64,000 bases of DNA from an uncultured Ruminococcus sp. (GCA_902762615.1 CACWOX010000007.1:25420-89419); one strand, 5' to 3'. Counted from the first letter of the stretch, positions 35,842 to 44,350 are shown. Program-made: numbers and translations. The notes: generated by a model from the sequence alone, not told the origin.

Positions 35842-36216
35842 TCACTCAGCGGAATCGCTCGGAGTCACAATAAGATCCGAACCGGTAACGATTTCGTCGT
35901 CAGCCTCGTCGGAAGCGGACCACTCAGGAATCTTTTTAAGACCTAAATCTCTCACCTGACTGAGTCCGAAATCCAGAACCCAGATAAATACGCCTACCAC
36001 AGCGATGGCTGCAAGAGTAATGGCAGCGTTCTTGGTGGTATCCTTGGCGCTGGGCCATGAAATCTTCTTTATCTCGCTCTTATACTCGCGGATAAATTTG
36101 CCTACCGACTTGATCGGACTTGCCTTCTTCTTGGACGAATCCTTCTTGGAAGAGACTTTTTTGCCTGTGTCCTTAGCGATTTTCTTGTCGTCCTTTTTGG
36201 TTGACTTGTCGCTCAT
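35842..36216 (-). CDS. secE: Preprotein translocase subunit SecE
   Basis: A 124-residue translocon subunit that clamps SecY. The single C-terminal helix core carries the conserved FIREYKSEIKKISWPSAKDT amphipathic segment and the membrane helix AAITLAAIAVVGVFIWVLDF. GGGAGG lies before this ATG. Two features are unusual: a Lys/Ser-rich N-terminal leader of ~35 residues, and an acidic C-terminal tail of ~30 residues (EWSASDEADDEIVTGSD) that would extend outside the cell. Confidence 0.94.
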   Translation of the reverse strand: MSDKSTKKDDKKIAKDTGKKVSSKKDSSKKKASPIKSVGKFIREYKSEIKKISWPSAKDTTKNAAITLAAIAVVGVFIWVLDFGLSQVRDLGLKKIPEWSASDEADDEIVTGSDLIVTPSDSAE

Positions 36217-36233
36217 AGATAATCCGTCCTCCC

Positions 36234-36383
36234 TTACTTGCTTTCCTTGTGCGAAGTATGCTTCTTGCAGAATCTGCAATACTTCTTCATCTCAAGTCTG
36301 TCAGGGTCATTCTTCTTGTTCTTGACAGTGTTGTAGTTTCTCTGCTTGCATTCTGTGCATGCCAATGTGACCTTAACTCTCAT
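36234..36383 (-). CDS. rpmG: Ribosomal protein L33
   Basis: A 49-residue ribosomal protein, [20 protein letters not shown] at the start. Two CxxC pairs (CTEC and CRFC) mark the zinc-binding C+ form. GGGAGG precedes the ATG. First gene of the run leading to secE, nusG, rplK and rplA; 17 bases before secE. Confidence 0.97.
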   Translation of the reverse strand: MRVKVTLACTECKQRNYNTVKNKKNDPDRLEMKKYCRFCKKHTSHKESK

Positions 36384-36420
36384 GTCGGCACCTCCCGTAA
36401 CGGAATAATTTACCGCAGGC

Positions 36421-36459
36421 TCACCCTGCTTCTGCATAAACAAAGCGTTTCCGCGGCAT
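36421..36459 (-). CDS. Possible 12-residue leader peptide before rpmG
   Basis: In the rpmG leader an ATG five bases after GGGAGG opens a short frame encoding [12 protein letters not shown] and a TGA. The ribosome site is better than chance, but there is no run of control codons or terminator to suggest attenuation. It may be fortuitous. Confidence 0.3.
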   Translation of the reverse strand: MPRKRFVYAEAG

Positions 36460-36535
36460 TTCAGCCTCCCTCGATACCCGAAGGTATGCAATAAACGGAC
36501 GCATAAAAAAAACACGCCCAGTGCGAGGTAAATTT

Positions 36536-36564
36536 AATATACCATGCTTTTTACGGAAAGTCAA
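36536..36564 (-). promoter_or_regulatory. Sigma-A promoter of the rpmG-secE-nusG-rplKA run
   Basis: Minus strand TTGACT (36559-36564), 17 bases, TATATT (36536-36541). The leader to rpmG is about 145 bases and includes a GCATACC-TTCG-GGTATC-type hairpin. Confidence 0.8.
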
Positions 36565-36674
36565 GTGTTTTTTAAGATTTTTTTATCCTTGCGCTGCCGT
36601 TACAATTACAATATAATGTCTGTTTGCTATTAATTTTGTTGATATATTTACCCTTTATCTTTCCGGCATCAATC

Positions 36675-36711
36675 AAAAAGGGCGTTTCCTGTAGAATCGC
36701 AGGCAACGCCC
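36675..36711 (-). terminator. Intrinsic terminator of the phosphodiester glycosidase gene
   Basis: On the minus strand GGGCGTTGCCTG and CAGGAAACGCCC form the stem, followed by TTTTTG. Confidence 0.85.
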
Positions 36712-36735
36712 AAAAATGAAACGGTATGAAATATG

Positions 36736-37818
36736 TCACTTGTTTTCAATAGCTGTGGCAAAATAGATGATGTCGCTCTGAGGCTTTTCGGGCCCCCATC
36801 CGACTCTGTTTTTCAAACGATTTCCGATGATCATGGTGCCGGAACGACCGCCGTCGAGATTGTAGGCAATTCTGACATTTTTGGCTGCGACCTCGTGCGC
36901 GAAGGTCTGCAGCGAAACGCCTACGCTGTCGCGGTTCCTGCCCTCCGCCAGAATGACCAGGTAGTGAAGATCATCGTCAAACTGACAGATCGCGGTGCGC
37001 GGTTCATTGGTGATCGGTTCCCAGTCCTTCTTGGTGATCTTCAATTCCTGACCGTCATGCACAAGCTCCGGACCGAACGAAACGGCGTTGACAATATCAT
37101 ACTGCTCGAGAATGCCGCTGGACTTCATCTTGCGATCCTCGACAATGTGGAAATTACCGTCAGAATCAATCAGCAGCACGTCCAGCCCGAAGGGTCTGTC
37201 TCGGAGAAGCTCTCTTCTGTGTATCAGAATTCCACCCCAGCGGACGTTGTAGAATCCTCCGTTCACGGCACAGACGGCATTGACGTCGGCGGAAATTTCA
37301 GAGGGGAGCTTGCGTATCTTTCCCACCTTGGCATATTTGTTTTCCGCCAGAGCGAGACGAATCTGCGAAGGATGCTTGATTCTGACCTCCATGTAATGAA
37401 ACCACGATTTGTATTTTCTTTCCTTATAATAATGTACTTCTATCGTCTCATCGGTGTAATTTTCAAAATTCTTATCATAATTATCCGGATTGGGCTTGGG
37501 TGCGACATATTCATCCAATTCAACGACATAAACTGGATCGCGGCTCTTTATTTCCTGAGCAGAAGCCTCGTATGCATCATCACAGACGTTCTTTAAATCA
37601 CTCAGAACACTGAACTCTTTCGGCTTATCAAAAAGAGCGCTCAGCACCAGATTGAAAACGTCCATTCTGACAAGCGCGGTGAGAACAAACACGATAAAAA
37701 GCACGCCTATGGCTATGTTAAGCAGCTGGTTAAATCCAATTTTTTTCTTTTTGACGGTTACGCCTTCATTGCGTATTTTAGATATGGCTTTACCGATTTG
37801 TGTTAGCTTTTCTGACAT
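36736..37818 (-). CDS. Membrane-anchored phosphodiester glycosidase (NAGPA domain)
   Basis: A 360-residue protein with an N-terminal cytoplasmic segment, one membrane helix (residues ~29-52, LLNIAIGVLFIVFVLTALVR) and a large external domain. Residues ~165-360 match the NAGPA/YigC-like fold (PF09992), with AVNGGFYNVRWGG, NAVSFGPELVHDG, EPRTAICQ and YNLDGGRSGTMI. In typical members the last motif is NLDGGGS, so one glycine is arginine here. The family removes N-acetylglucosamine-type groups linked by a phosphodiester; in Gram-positive bacteria it is thought to act on wall teichoic acid or exopolysaccharide. The gene is monocistronic with its own promoter. Confidence 0.88.
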   Translation of the reverse strand: MSEKLTQIGKAISKIRNEGVTVKKKKIGFNQLLNIAIGVLFIVFVLTALVRMDVFNLVLSALFDKPKEFSVLSDLKNVCDDAYEASAQEIKSRDPVYVVELDEYVAPKPNPDNYDKNFENYTDETIEVHYYKERKYKSWFHYMEVRIKHPSQIRLALAENKYAKVGKIRKLPSEISADVNAVCAVNGGFYNVRWGGILIHRRELLRDRPFGLDVLLIDSDGNFHIVEDRKMKSSGILEQYDIVNAVSFGPELVHDGQELKITKKDWEPITNEPRTAICQFDDDLHYLVILAEGRNRDSVGVSLQTFAHEVAAKNVRIAYNLDGGRSGTMIIGNRLKNRVGWGPEKPQSDIIYFATAIENK

Positions 37819-37872
37819 ATTACCGCATTATCCTCCGTCCGCTGTTTTTTATCGTGAAACAAATTACATTTT

Positions 37873-37901
37873 ATTATAATACTTACAGCAAAATTTTGCA
37901 A
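37873..37901 (-). promoter_or_regulatory. Sigma-A promoter of the phosphodiester glycosidase gene
   Basis: Minus strand TTGCAA (37896-37901), 17 bases, TATAAT (37873-37878). The 37819-38173 gap is divergent: it holds this promoter, an AT-rich centre without features, and the promoter and leader of the oadG gene. Confidence 0.8.
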
Positions 37902-38058
37902 CATGAATTTTCTGTTTTTACACTATCAATAAAAAATACAGATCATCATGGATTATTTTTGAAAAAGCAAAATTGCAATAAGTAACCAAAAAAATGGGAT
38001 TATTTATATTTAAAACAGAAAAAATGCAATTCATCAGCCATTAAATAATATCTCGTTG

Positions 38059-38087
38059 TTGAAATAACCGAATGTCTGAGCTATAAT
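38059..38087 (+). promoter_or_regulatory. Sigma-A promoter of the oadG-oadB genes
   Basis: TTGAAA (38059-38064), 17 bases, TATAAT (38082-38087), about 80 bases before the first start codon. Confidence 0.8.
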
Positions 38088-38105
38088 ATTGTATAAGTAT
38101 TGCAT

Positions 38106-38163
38106 ATTGGGAAGAATCGGCTTTTTTCCTCCCAATCGCAAAAATCAATTCATGTTGGGAGAG
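38106..38163 (+). promoter_or_regulatory. Leader with alternative pairing around the oadG ribosome site
   Basis: A pyrimidine tract, TTTTTTCCTCCCAA (ending at 38134), can pair with TTGGGA upstream (38107-38112) or with TTGGGAG downstream (38155-38161), which overlaps the Shine-Dalgarno GGGAGAG (38157-38163). The two helices exclude each other, so the leader could switch translation. Confidence 0.45.
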
Positions 38164-38173
38164 ATATTTTCCT

Positions 38174-38626
38174 ATGTTGACATCGTTATTGACGACAGGT
38201 ATTTCGTCTGCCGTCGGCACAGAATTATTCGACAGCAAGGGTATGCTCATGGCGGTCGTCACCTGCGCAGGCATCCTGATTGTTTTTGTAGTTCTGATTC
38301 TGCTGATCTTCATTTTCTACGCGTACGGCGGAATTTTCAGAGCCGTCACAGCTTCAAAGGAAAAGAAGGCAGCTGAGAAAAAGGCAGCCGAAGAAGCTAC
38401 AAAGGCAAAACCGGCTTCGCCTGAGGTCACTGCCGTCACGCAGCCCGCCGCGGTTGACGACGGTTCCATTCCGGGCGAGATCATCGCAGTGATCGCTGCC
38501 GCCGTCGCAGCCATGGGCGACGGCAAAAAATACGCGGTTAAAAAGGTCTCCCGCGCACAGCGTCCGACCGGAAGCCGCAGCTCATGGGCAGCGTCGGGTA
38601 TTTACGAAAATACGCGTCCGTTCTGA
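38174..38626 (+). CDS. OadG-family gamma subunit of a sodium-pumping decarboxylase
   Basis: A 150-residue protein with one membrane helix (GILIVFVVLILLIFIFYAYG) followed by a Lys/Ala/Glu helix and a linker to a conserved C-terminal segment (PGEIIAVIAAAVAAMGDG...ISRAQRPTGSRSSWAASG, here VSRAQRP). This is the layout of gamma subunits of oxaloacetate or methylmalonyl-CoA decarboxylase in clostridia, which join the membrane beta subunit to the carboxyltransferase. The beta subunit gene follows after 31 bases. Confidence 0.82.
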   Translation: MLTSLLTTGISSAVGTELFDSKGMLMAVVTCAGILIVFVVLILLIFIFYAYGGIFRAVTASKEKKAAEKKAAEEATKAKPASPEVTAVTQPAAVDDGSIPGEIIAVIAAAVAAMGDGKKYAVKKVSRAQRPTGSRSSWAASGIYENTRPF

Positions 38627-38657
38627 TTATATTTAGTTTCCGAAAGGTGGTCAATTC

Positions 38658-39911
38658 ATGGAAATACTTAATTCCATTTGGGCGTCGATCCTGAGTATTC
38701 TCAACGAATCGGGTCTGCTCGGTCTTTTTGAGGGAGACGGCTGGAAAAACGCCATTATGATCTGCGTTGCCTGCTTCCTGCTTTATCTTGCCATCGGCAG
38801 GCAGTTTGAACCGCTGCTGCTGCTTCCGATCGCATTCGGCATGCTGCTGGTAAACCTTCCGCTGTCCGGCGTTATGGACGTACCCACTACAGAGCTTGTT
38901 CCGCTTGCCAAAGCCTCCGCAACCGAGATTGCGAAATACGGTCAGGTGATTATGCCGGACGGGCAGACCTATGTGGAAGTGGCACATTCCGGCGGTCTGC
39001 TCTATTACCTCTATCTCGGCGTTAAACTGGGCATCTATCCCCCGCTCATCTTCCTCGGTATCGGCGCCATGTCCGACTTCGGTCCGCTGATTGCCAACCC
39101 GAAGAGCTTCATTCTCGGCGCTGCCGCACAGATCGGCATATTCTTTACCTTCTGCGGCGCGATTCTTCTCGGCTTCCCGGCAAAGGTCGCGGGTTCCATC
39201 GCCATCATCGGCGGAGCCGACGGACCCACGGCAATCTACGTCACATCAAAGCTGGCAGCCGATTACCTCGGGCCTATCGCGGTTGCCGCCTACAGCTATA
39301 TGGCATTGGTTCCGATCATCCAGCCTCCCATCATGCGTCTGCTCACCACCAAGAAAGAACGTGCGGTGGTCATGACACAGCTGCGCACCGTATCCAAAAC
39401 CGAAAAAATCATGTTTCCCATCATCGTCACCATCGTTGTCGCGCTGCTTCTGCCTTCCGCGGCTCCGCTGGTCGGCATGCTGATGCTCGGCAACCTCATG
39501 CGCGAGAGCGGCGTTGTCAAGAGAATCTCCGACGCGGCTCAGAATGAACTGATGAACATTGTCACTATCTTCCTCGGCACGACAGTCGGCGCAACCGCAA
39601 GAGCGGAAGTATTCCTTACTGCGGAAACCCTGATGATCGTAGGTCTCGGACTGGCGGCATTCTGCCTCGGCACGGCATTCGGCGTCATCTTCGGAAAGCT
39701 GATGTACATTTTCACCGGCGGCAAGGTCAATCCTCTCATTGGCTCGGCAGGCGTTTCAGCCGTTCCCATGGCGGCAAGAGTCTCGCAGAAGGTGGGACAG
39801 GAAACCAATCCCTCCAACTATCTGCTCATGCACGCTCTCGGTCCGAATGTAGCCGGCGTTATCGGCTCGGCTGTTGCGGCAGGCGTTTTGCTCGCCGTGC
39901 TTGGCAAGTAA
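38658..39911 (+). CDS. Sodium ion-translocating decarboxylase beta subunit
   Basis: A 417-residue integral membrane protein of the OadB/MmdB/GcdB family, which decarboxylates the carboxybiotin carrier and pumps sodium outwards. Diagnostic segments are GSIAIIGGADGPTAIYVTSK, YSYMALVPIIQPPIM and LGTTVGATARAEVFL, the first two forming the ion path. AAAGGTGG precedes the ATG. Neither the carboxyltransferase alpha subunit nor a biotin carrier is in the window, so the substrate (methylmalonyl-CoA, oxaloacetate or glutaconyl-CoA) is open. The sodium gradient could serve the putP symporter and other sodium-driven uptake. Confidence 0.93.
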   Translation: MEILNSIWASILSILNESGLLGLFEGDGWKNAIMICVACFLLYLAIGRQFEPLLLLPIAFGMLLVNLPLSGVMDVPTTELVPLAKASATEIAKYGQVIMPDGQTYVEVAHSGGLLYYLYLGVKLGIYPPLIFLGIGAMSDFGPLIANPKSFILGAAAQIGIFFTFCGAILLGFPAKVAGSIAIIGGADGPTAIYVTSKLAADYLGPIAVAAYSYMALVPIIQPPIMRLLTTKKERAVVMTQLRTVSKTEKIMFPIIVTIVVALLLPSAAPLVGMLMLGNLMRESGVVKRISDAAQNELMNIVTIFLGTTVGATARAEVFLTAETLMIVGLGLAAFCLGTAFGVIFGKLMYIFTGGKVNPLIGSAGVSAVPMAARVSQKVGQETNPSNYLLMHALGPNVAGVIGSAVAAGVLLAVLGK

Positions 39912-39931
39912 TTTTTCTCCTGAGCTTACAT

Positions 39932-39969
39932 AATTGCCTTGCTGCCACTAAGCGGCAAGGCAATTTTTG
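39932..39969 (+). terminator. Intrinsic terminator of the oadGB genes
   Basis: AATTGCCTTGC (39932-39942) and GCAAGGCAATT (39955-39965), a perfect 11-base stem, followed by TTTTTG. Confidence 0.9.
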
Positions 39970-40016
39970 TGTACCCTGAAAAAGTCATTAAAACTAATAT
40001 ATTTTTTAAAAATATA

Positions 40017-40045
40017 TTGAATTATTATATAAAATATGTTAAAAT
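40017..40045 (+). promoter_or_regulatory. Sigma-A promoter for the 40113 gene
   Basis: TTGAAT (40017-40022), 17 bases, TAAAAT (40040-40045), in very AT-rich DNA. Confidence 0.65.
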
Positions 40046-40112
40046 TAACATGTTAATCAGCTCTTTTGGCTATTGACGGAATTCTTTATTTTATTTGGAA
40101 GGTGATTCTTTT

Positions 40113-41573
40113 ATGTCTAAGGCGAAAAAAAAGCTGCGTGAGGACAATCGAATCGACAACTGGTCATACCTGTGGATGGCTATGTTCTCCGCGGTCGGTT
40201 TTTTGTTCTTCAACGTTTTGTACGGCTTATTCGGAGAATTGGTAATGAAAATATTTGCCGCCGCAATCATTGTACTGATGCTCGGAGGACTTCTTTATTC
40301 AAAATGGAAGAAATCCAACAGTGAGCGTAAGACCATTTATGTAATGCTCTTTATTTCGATCATTTTAAGAGTCTGTTACCTGATTCTCACTTCAGACAAG
40401 ACCATTTCAGGACCGGATTACAACACCTTTGTACAGGTGCAGACTAATCTGACGCTGCCCGAAACATACCAGCCGCTCTACTACATCGCAGCGGCATTTA
40501 TCTACAACTTCATGGCACTCTTCCGCTTCACCGCGGATTATGCGCTTGACATTGTACGCCTCTCGTCGGAATACATGGGAATCGTTGCTGCTATTGCAAC
40601 ATATTACATTCTCTGCGAGCTGGAGGCAAACGACACATCCATTTATCTCGGCACTGCCATCATCGCTTTCCACCCCGGTCTGATCAGACTCGGAGGCGAA
40701 ATCAGCCCATTGATGCCGATGTTCGCCGTCATGTGTCTTGCCATCATGTTCCTCACCAGATGGAACAATTTCACCGACGGATTTGACTTCGTATTTATGA
40801 GCGTATCCTTCGGCGCCGCAATCATGCTGGATATGTCCGCGCTGATTTTCCTGCCGGTTGTCGCAACCCTTGTCATTATCAATCTGGTTCGTGTATTAAA
40901 GCGCAAAAACGCCATTAATACCATGTCGTCCATTATACAGACTCTCTGCGGAGTTGGCGCATGGGCAGTGCTCAGCTTTGTCTATCCTGTAAGAAATACC
41001 CTTGAAGGCAAGGATAACGGTTTACTGAGCATCCTTGGCGACCTCGGCGGTTCCTTGGATTTCAAGACAAAGTTTTTCTCTTTTGAATTCAACGAATTGC
41101 TTGAAGTCTTTGTCAGCCCTTATGACAAAAACGCGTGGATCTATCTGGTCAAGTCCTCTCTGTTCGGCAGCCTGAAGCAGGGCGACATCGAACTTGATCT
41201 GTTTATCCTTCAGATATTCACCTGCATAGCATTTGTGTGTGCCGCTATCTCGGGTATTACGATATTCGGCAACATGATTGCCAGAGCCGACGCCAAAAAG
41301 AAGGTCAATATCTGGACGCTGATCACCATGACCAGCTGTTCCATAGGCTATTATATTTTGCAGAACCTCGGTTCAAACAGCGCGGCAACAATGGATTTCC
41401 GTGTTGTTCCCATCATTCTGGCTCTCGGCGTCACCATGCTCTGCTTAGGCATCAAGGTACTCAGCATGAAAAAGAAGCTCAGCTTCGTTTCCCAGATTCT
41501 TTATTTTATGACGACGATCGTTTGTTTGTTGTTCTGCGTCGGATGTGTGGTTTACGGCTGCTGGTTTATCTGA
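40113..41573 (+). CDS. Polytopic membrane protein resembling GT-C glycosyltransferases
   Basis: A 486-residue protein with about twelve membrane helices. The start is the ATG at 40113, after GGAAGGTG. The order of helices, a first external loop with SDKTISGPDYNTFVQV, and the QPLYYIAAAFIY and 'HPGLIRLGGEISPLMP' segments recall dolichyl-phosphate-mannose mannosyltransferases (PMT/ArnT-like GT-C enzymes), which use lipid-linked sugars outside the membrane. The catalytic Asp-Asp or Asp-Glu of the first loop is not clear. A DegV protein gene follows after 54 bases; they may be cotranscribed. Confidence 0.6.
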   Translation: MSKAKKKLREDNRIDNWSYLWMAMFSAVGFLFFNVLYGLFGELVMKIFAAAIIVLMLGGLLYSKWKKSNSERKTIYVMLFISIILRVCYLILTSDKTISGPDYNTFVQVQTNLTLPETYQPLYYIAAAFIYNFMALFRFTADYALDIVRLSSEYMGIVAAIATYYILCELEANDTSIYLGTAIIAFHPGLIRLGGEISPLMPMFAVMCLAIMFLTRWNNFTDGFDFVFMSVSFGAAIMLDMSALIFLPVVATLVIINLVRVLKRKNAINTMSSIIQTLCGVGAWAVLSFVYPVRNTLEGKDNGLLSILGDLGGSLDFKTKFFSFEFNELLEVFVSPYDKNAWIYLVKSSLFGSLKQGDIELDLFILQIFTCIAFVCAAISGITIFGNMIARADAKKKVNIWTLITMTSCSIGYYILQNLGSNSAATMDFRVVPIILALGVTMLCLGIKVLSMKKKLSFVSQILYFMTTIVCLLFCVGCVVYGCWFI

Positions 41574-41627
41574 TAAATGCAGCATTGTAATTGGAGTAAA
41601 TGATATATTTTTGCAAGGTGATTAAAA

Positions 41628-42476
41628 ATGTCTAAAAAAATTAAAATTGTCGCCGACTCCACCTGTGATATTTCACCGGAGCTAATCGAAAAATACGACA
41701 TAGAGATTCATCCCTTTATTGTCAGCCTCGGTGAAAAAAGCTACAGAGACGGCGTGGATATTACTACCGACGACATTCTGAAATATTACAGGGAGACCGG
41801 CAATGTATCCAAGACTGCCGCGGCGCCTCCCGGAGAGTACGAAGAGCTTTTCAGAAAATGGCCTGCCGAGGAATACGATGTGCTGTTCTTCACGATCAGC
41901 AGCGACTTTTCCTCCGCATACGCCAACGCAAGCATTGCCACGGAGAGTTTTGACAACATCTATGTGGTTGAATCAGCCAATCTCTCCACCGGAATCCTTC
42001 TGGTGGTACTTGCCGCCGCCGATATGATCGAAAGCGGCATGAGCGCAAAGGAAATAGCCGACAGGCTCAAAGATATCGTGCCGAAGGTTCGCACCAGCTT
42101 TGTGATTGATACTCTCGAATTTCTCTGGAAGGGCGGTAGATGCTCCGGTGTGGCAGCACTCGGCGCTAATCTCCTCAGGCTCAAGCCCTGTATCGAGGTC
42201 ATCGACGGCAAGATGTCGGTGGGCAAGAAGTACCGCGGAAATATCGACAAGGTGATTCCGCAGTACATCAAAGACAGACTTGATTCCACCCCGAATGTCG
42301 TGCGCAGAAGGGTATTCATTACCCACACCTGCGAGGACAGAGCAATGGTGGAAGCCGCCTTGAAGCAGACGCGTGATTCGGGCATGTTTGACGAGGTTCT
42401 TGAAACCAGAGCAGGATGCACGGTTTACAGCCATTGCGGTCCCAACACGCTGGGCATACTTTACATTGAAGCGTAA
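41628..42476 (+). CDS. DegV family fatty-acid-binding protein
   Basis: A 282-residue protein opening with KIVADSTCDISPELIEKYDI, the DegV signature. It also has KTAAAPPGEYEELF, the SSDFSSAYANA serine motif and EFLWKGGRCSGVAALGANLL. DegV/FakB proteins bind a fatty acid and present it to the FakA kinase for phosphorylation and phospholipid synthesis. fakA is not in the window. A strong terminator follows. Confidence 0.93.
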   Translation: MSKKIKIVADSTCDISPELIEKYDIEIHPFIVSLGEKSYRDGVDITTDDILKYYRETGNVSKTAAAPPGEYEELFRKWPAEEYDVLFFTISSDFSSAYANASIATESFDNIYVVESANLSTGILLVVLAAADMIESGMSAKEIADRLKDIVPKVRTSFVIDTLEFLWKGGRCSGVAALGANLLRLKPCIEVIDGKMSVGKKYRGNIDKVIPQYIKDRLDSTPNVVRRRVFITHTCEDRAMVEAALKQTRDSGMFDEVLETRAGCTVYSHCGPNTLGILYIEA

Positions 42477-42496
42477 TATTCACATAAAATAAAATC

Positions 42497-42540
42497 AGGC
42501 ACATCGTATGTTTTTGCATTGCGATGTGCCTTGTTTTTTA
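42497..42540 (+). terminator. Intrinsic terminator of the degV gene
   Basis: AGGCACATCG and CGATGTGCCT form the stem, followed by TGTTTTTT. Confidence 0.9.
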
Positions 42541-42547
42541 TGATACG

Positions 42548-42586
42548 AAAAACGCCGTGTAACTCACACCATCAAGTTACACGGCG
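42548..42586 (-). terminator. Intrinsic terminator of the pseudokinase gene
   Basis: On the minus strand CGCCGTGTAACT (42575-42586) pairs with AGTTACACGGCG (42553-42564), a perfect 12-base stem followed by TTTTTCG. Confidence 0.9.
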
Positions 42587-42610
42587 ATAATAGCTGAAAA
42601 TAAATGGAAT

Positions 42611-44350
42611 TTAATCCTCAGATCCAAGGCTGACTACGACGTTGATCATGCTGCCTGCCTGAATCTTCTTGCCAGGCTCAATGCCGTTGAGTCGAATGAT
42701 CTTTCCGCTTTCGACGTCATCGCTGTATTCCTCCGCCTGATCGCCCAGCGCCAGACCGGCGCTTTCCAGTTCCTTGGAAGCCTCGGAAACGGTCTTGCCT
42801 ATGATATTCGGCACGGTGCGCATTTTGGAGCCCTTGCTGACCACAACGCTGATAGGCGTATTTTTGGCGACGGCGGAGCCGGCTTCTACCGACTGGGAAA
42901 TAATTCTGCCTTCTTCGTAATTCTCGTCATAAACCTCTTCGGACATGCGGATATAGAAATTGCTGTATTTCTCATTGCCGTCTATATTGCTCCATTTTTT
43001 GTTCACAAGTTTCGGCACCCTGTAGAGCACCGTCGGCTCGGAACTGTCGCCGTCGTCCTGCGAAGAGACATAAGATGATGTCGTATCGTCCTCCTCATCG
43101 TCTTTGTTTTTGTTCATCATGGGAATGACAATGAGATTGAGGCAAATCAAAGCAATGACGCCAAGCACAACAAATCCGATAAGACCTGAGATAATGCCGT
43201 ATTTGTAAGGCGAGATCTCCGGCTCGTCATCCTCCGGCTCATAATTGCGCATGGGACGGTTCATCTGCGCCGAAGCGGCAGGCGCAGCCATTCGCGTGGG
43301 CTGTTCCTGATAGGACGGTTCGTCCACATATCTGTCGCCGTAATCCGGAGCGGCTGCCGGAGCAGCTGTCGGGACAGGCTTTGGCTCGGGTCTGCGGGGA
43401 ACGGGATTGGTAAACTGATTCTTCAGTTCCTCCATGGAGTGAGTGCGGCTTTCGATGCTGACCTGCAAACCGCCCGCAAGAGCCGTGACGACATGGGTGG
43501 GAATATTCTGCGCGACATCGGCAGGCATATTCAGACGAGGCTCATACGAACGCGACACAGCGTCCGGCGGTCTTTTGCCGGTAAGCGCATAGAATATCAC
43601 GGCACACATAGCGTAAACATCGGTCCATTTTCCCTTTTTACCCTCGAGCGAATACTGCTCAATGGCGCTGAAGCCCTCATAAAATTCCGGATTCAGCTCT
43701 GTCTCCGCAAGGTGAGCGTCAGGACTGCCGAAGCCCTGCAATTTCAGTGTGCCGCTGCGGGTCATGATGATATTTTCCGGCGATATGCCGAAATGAACCA
43801 ATCCAATGGAATGTGCGGAATTCACGGTGGAAATAAGCGGCAGGAAGAGCGGTCTTGCTTCTTCCCAGGTGAAGCGGCGGGCACGCTTGATGATCTCGTC
43901 CAGCGGCTTGCCGTCGACAAATTCGTACACGATATAGGCAGTCTTGTTTGCCTCAAACATGTCAATGACCGGAACGATGGAAGGAAGGTTCGAGAGCTTT
44001 GCAAGCGCTCTGCCGATTTCCATGAAGTCCTGAAGATAGTCCTGATATACCAGCTTGTTGCCTGAGGCTATAATGATATTGTCATCGTCCTTGACTCTCG
44101 AGCAGAGCGTTTTGGGAAGGTACTCCCTGACCGTGACTTTTTTGTTAGTGGTCACATCAAAGCCGATGTAGGTGACGCCTTCGCCGTTAGAGCTGAGATG
44201 CTTGCCTACAATATATCTTTCTTTGAGCAATGTACCGGGTTCAAGATAAGGCAGAACCTGAGGCGTACCGTCAACATAGCCGCATTTAGGGCACTCCATA
44301 GCGTCGCCCTTGTTATTCATGCAGCCAAGGCACAGACCTTTGAATTCCAT
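42611..44350 (-). CDS. Zinc-ribbon, kinase-fold, PASTA membrane protein; probable pseudokinase
   Basis: A 579-residue protein. An N-terminal zinc ribbon (C7, C10, C20, C23) is followed by a Hanks-type Ser/Thr kinase fold (~40-310), a Pro/Ala linker, one membrane helix (~390-415) and two PASTA domains outside (from ~450). The catalytic residues are altered: the VAIK lysine is Arg75 (VTVRE), the HRDxKPEN loop reads HFGISPEN with Gly188 for the catalytic Asp and Ser190 for Lys, and DFG is GFG (206-208). The glycine-rich loop and the late RPPDA region remain. It is therefore probably a non-catalytic sensor that binds peptidoglycan through PASTA and a partner through the kinase fold. It has its own promoter and terminator and no adjacent phosphatase. 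Confidence 0.88.
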   Translation of the reverse strand: MEFKGLCLGCMNNKGDAMECPKCGYVDGTPQVLPYLEPGTLLKERYIVGKHLSSNGEGVTYIGFDVTTNKKVTVREYLPKTLCSRVKDDDNIIIASGNKLVYQDYLQDFMEIGRALAKLSNLPSIVPVIDMFEANKTAYIVYEFVDGKPLDEIIKRARRFTWEEARPLFLPLISTVNSAHSIGLVHFGISPENIIMTRSGTLKLQGFGSPDAHLAETELNPEFYEGFSAIEQYSLEGKKGKWTDVYAMCAVIFYALTGKRPPDAVSRSYEPRLNMPADVAQNIPTHVVTALAGGLQVSIESRTHSMEELKNQFTNPVPRRPEPKPVPTAAPAAAPDYGDRYVDEPSYQEQPTRMAAPAASAQMNRPMRNYEPEDDEPEISPYKYGIISGLIGFVVLGVIALICLNLIVIPMMNKNKDDEEDDTTSSYVSSQDDGDSSEPTVLYRVPKLVNKKWSNIDGNEKYSNFYIRMSEEVYDENYEEGRIISQSVEAGSAVAKNTPISVVVSKGSKMRTVPNIIGKTVSEASKELESAGLALGDQAEEYSDDVESGKIIRLNGIEPGKKIQAGSMINVVVSLGSED

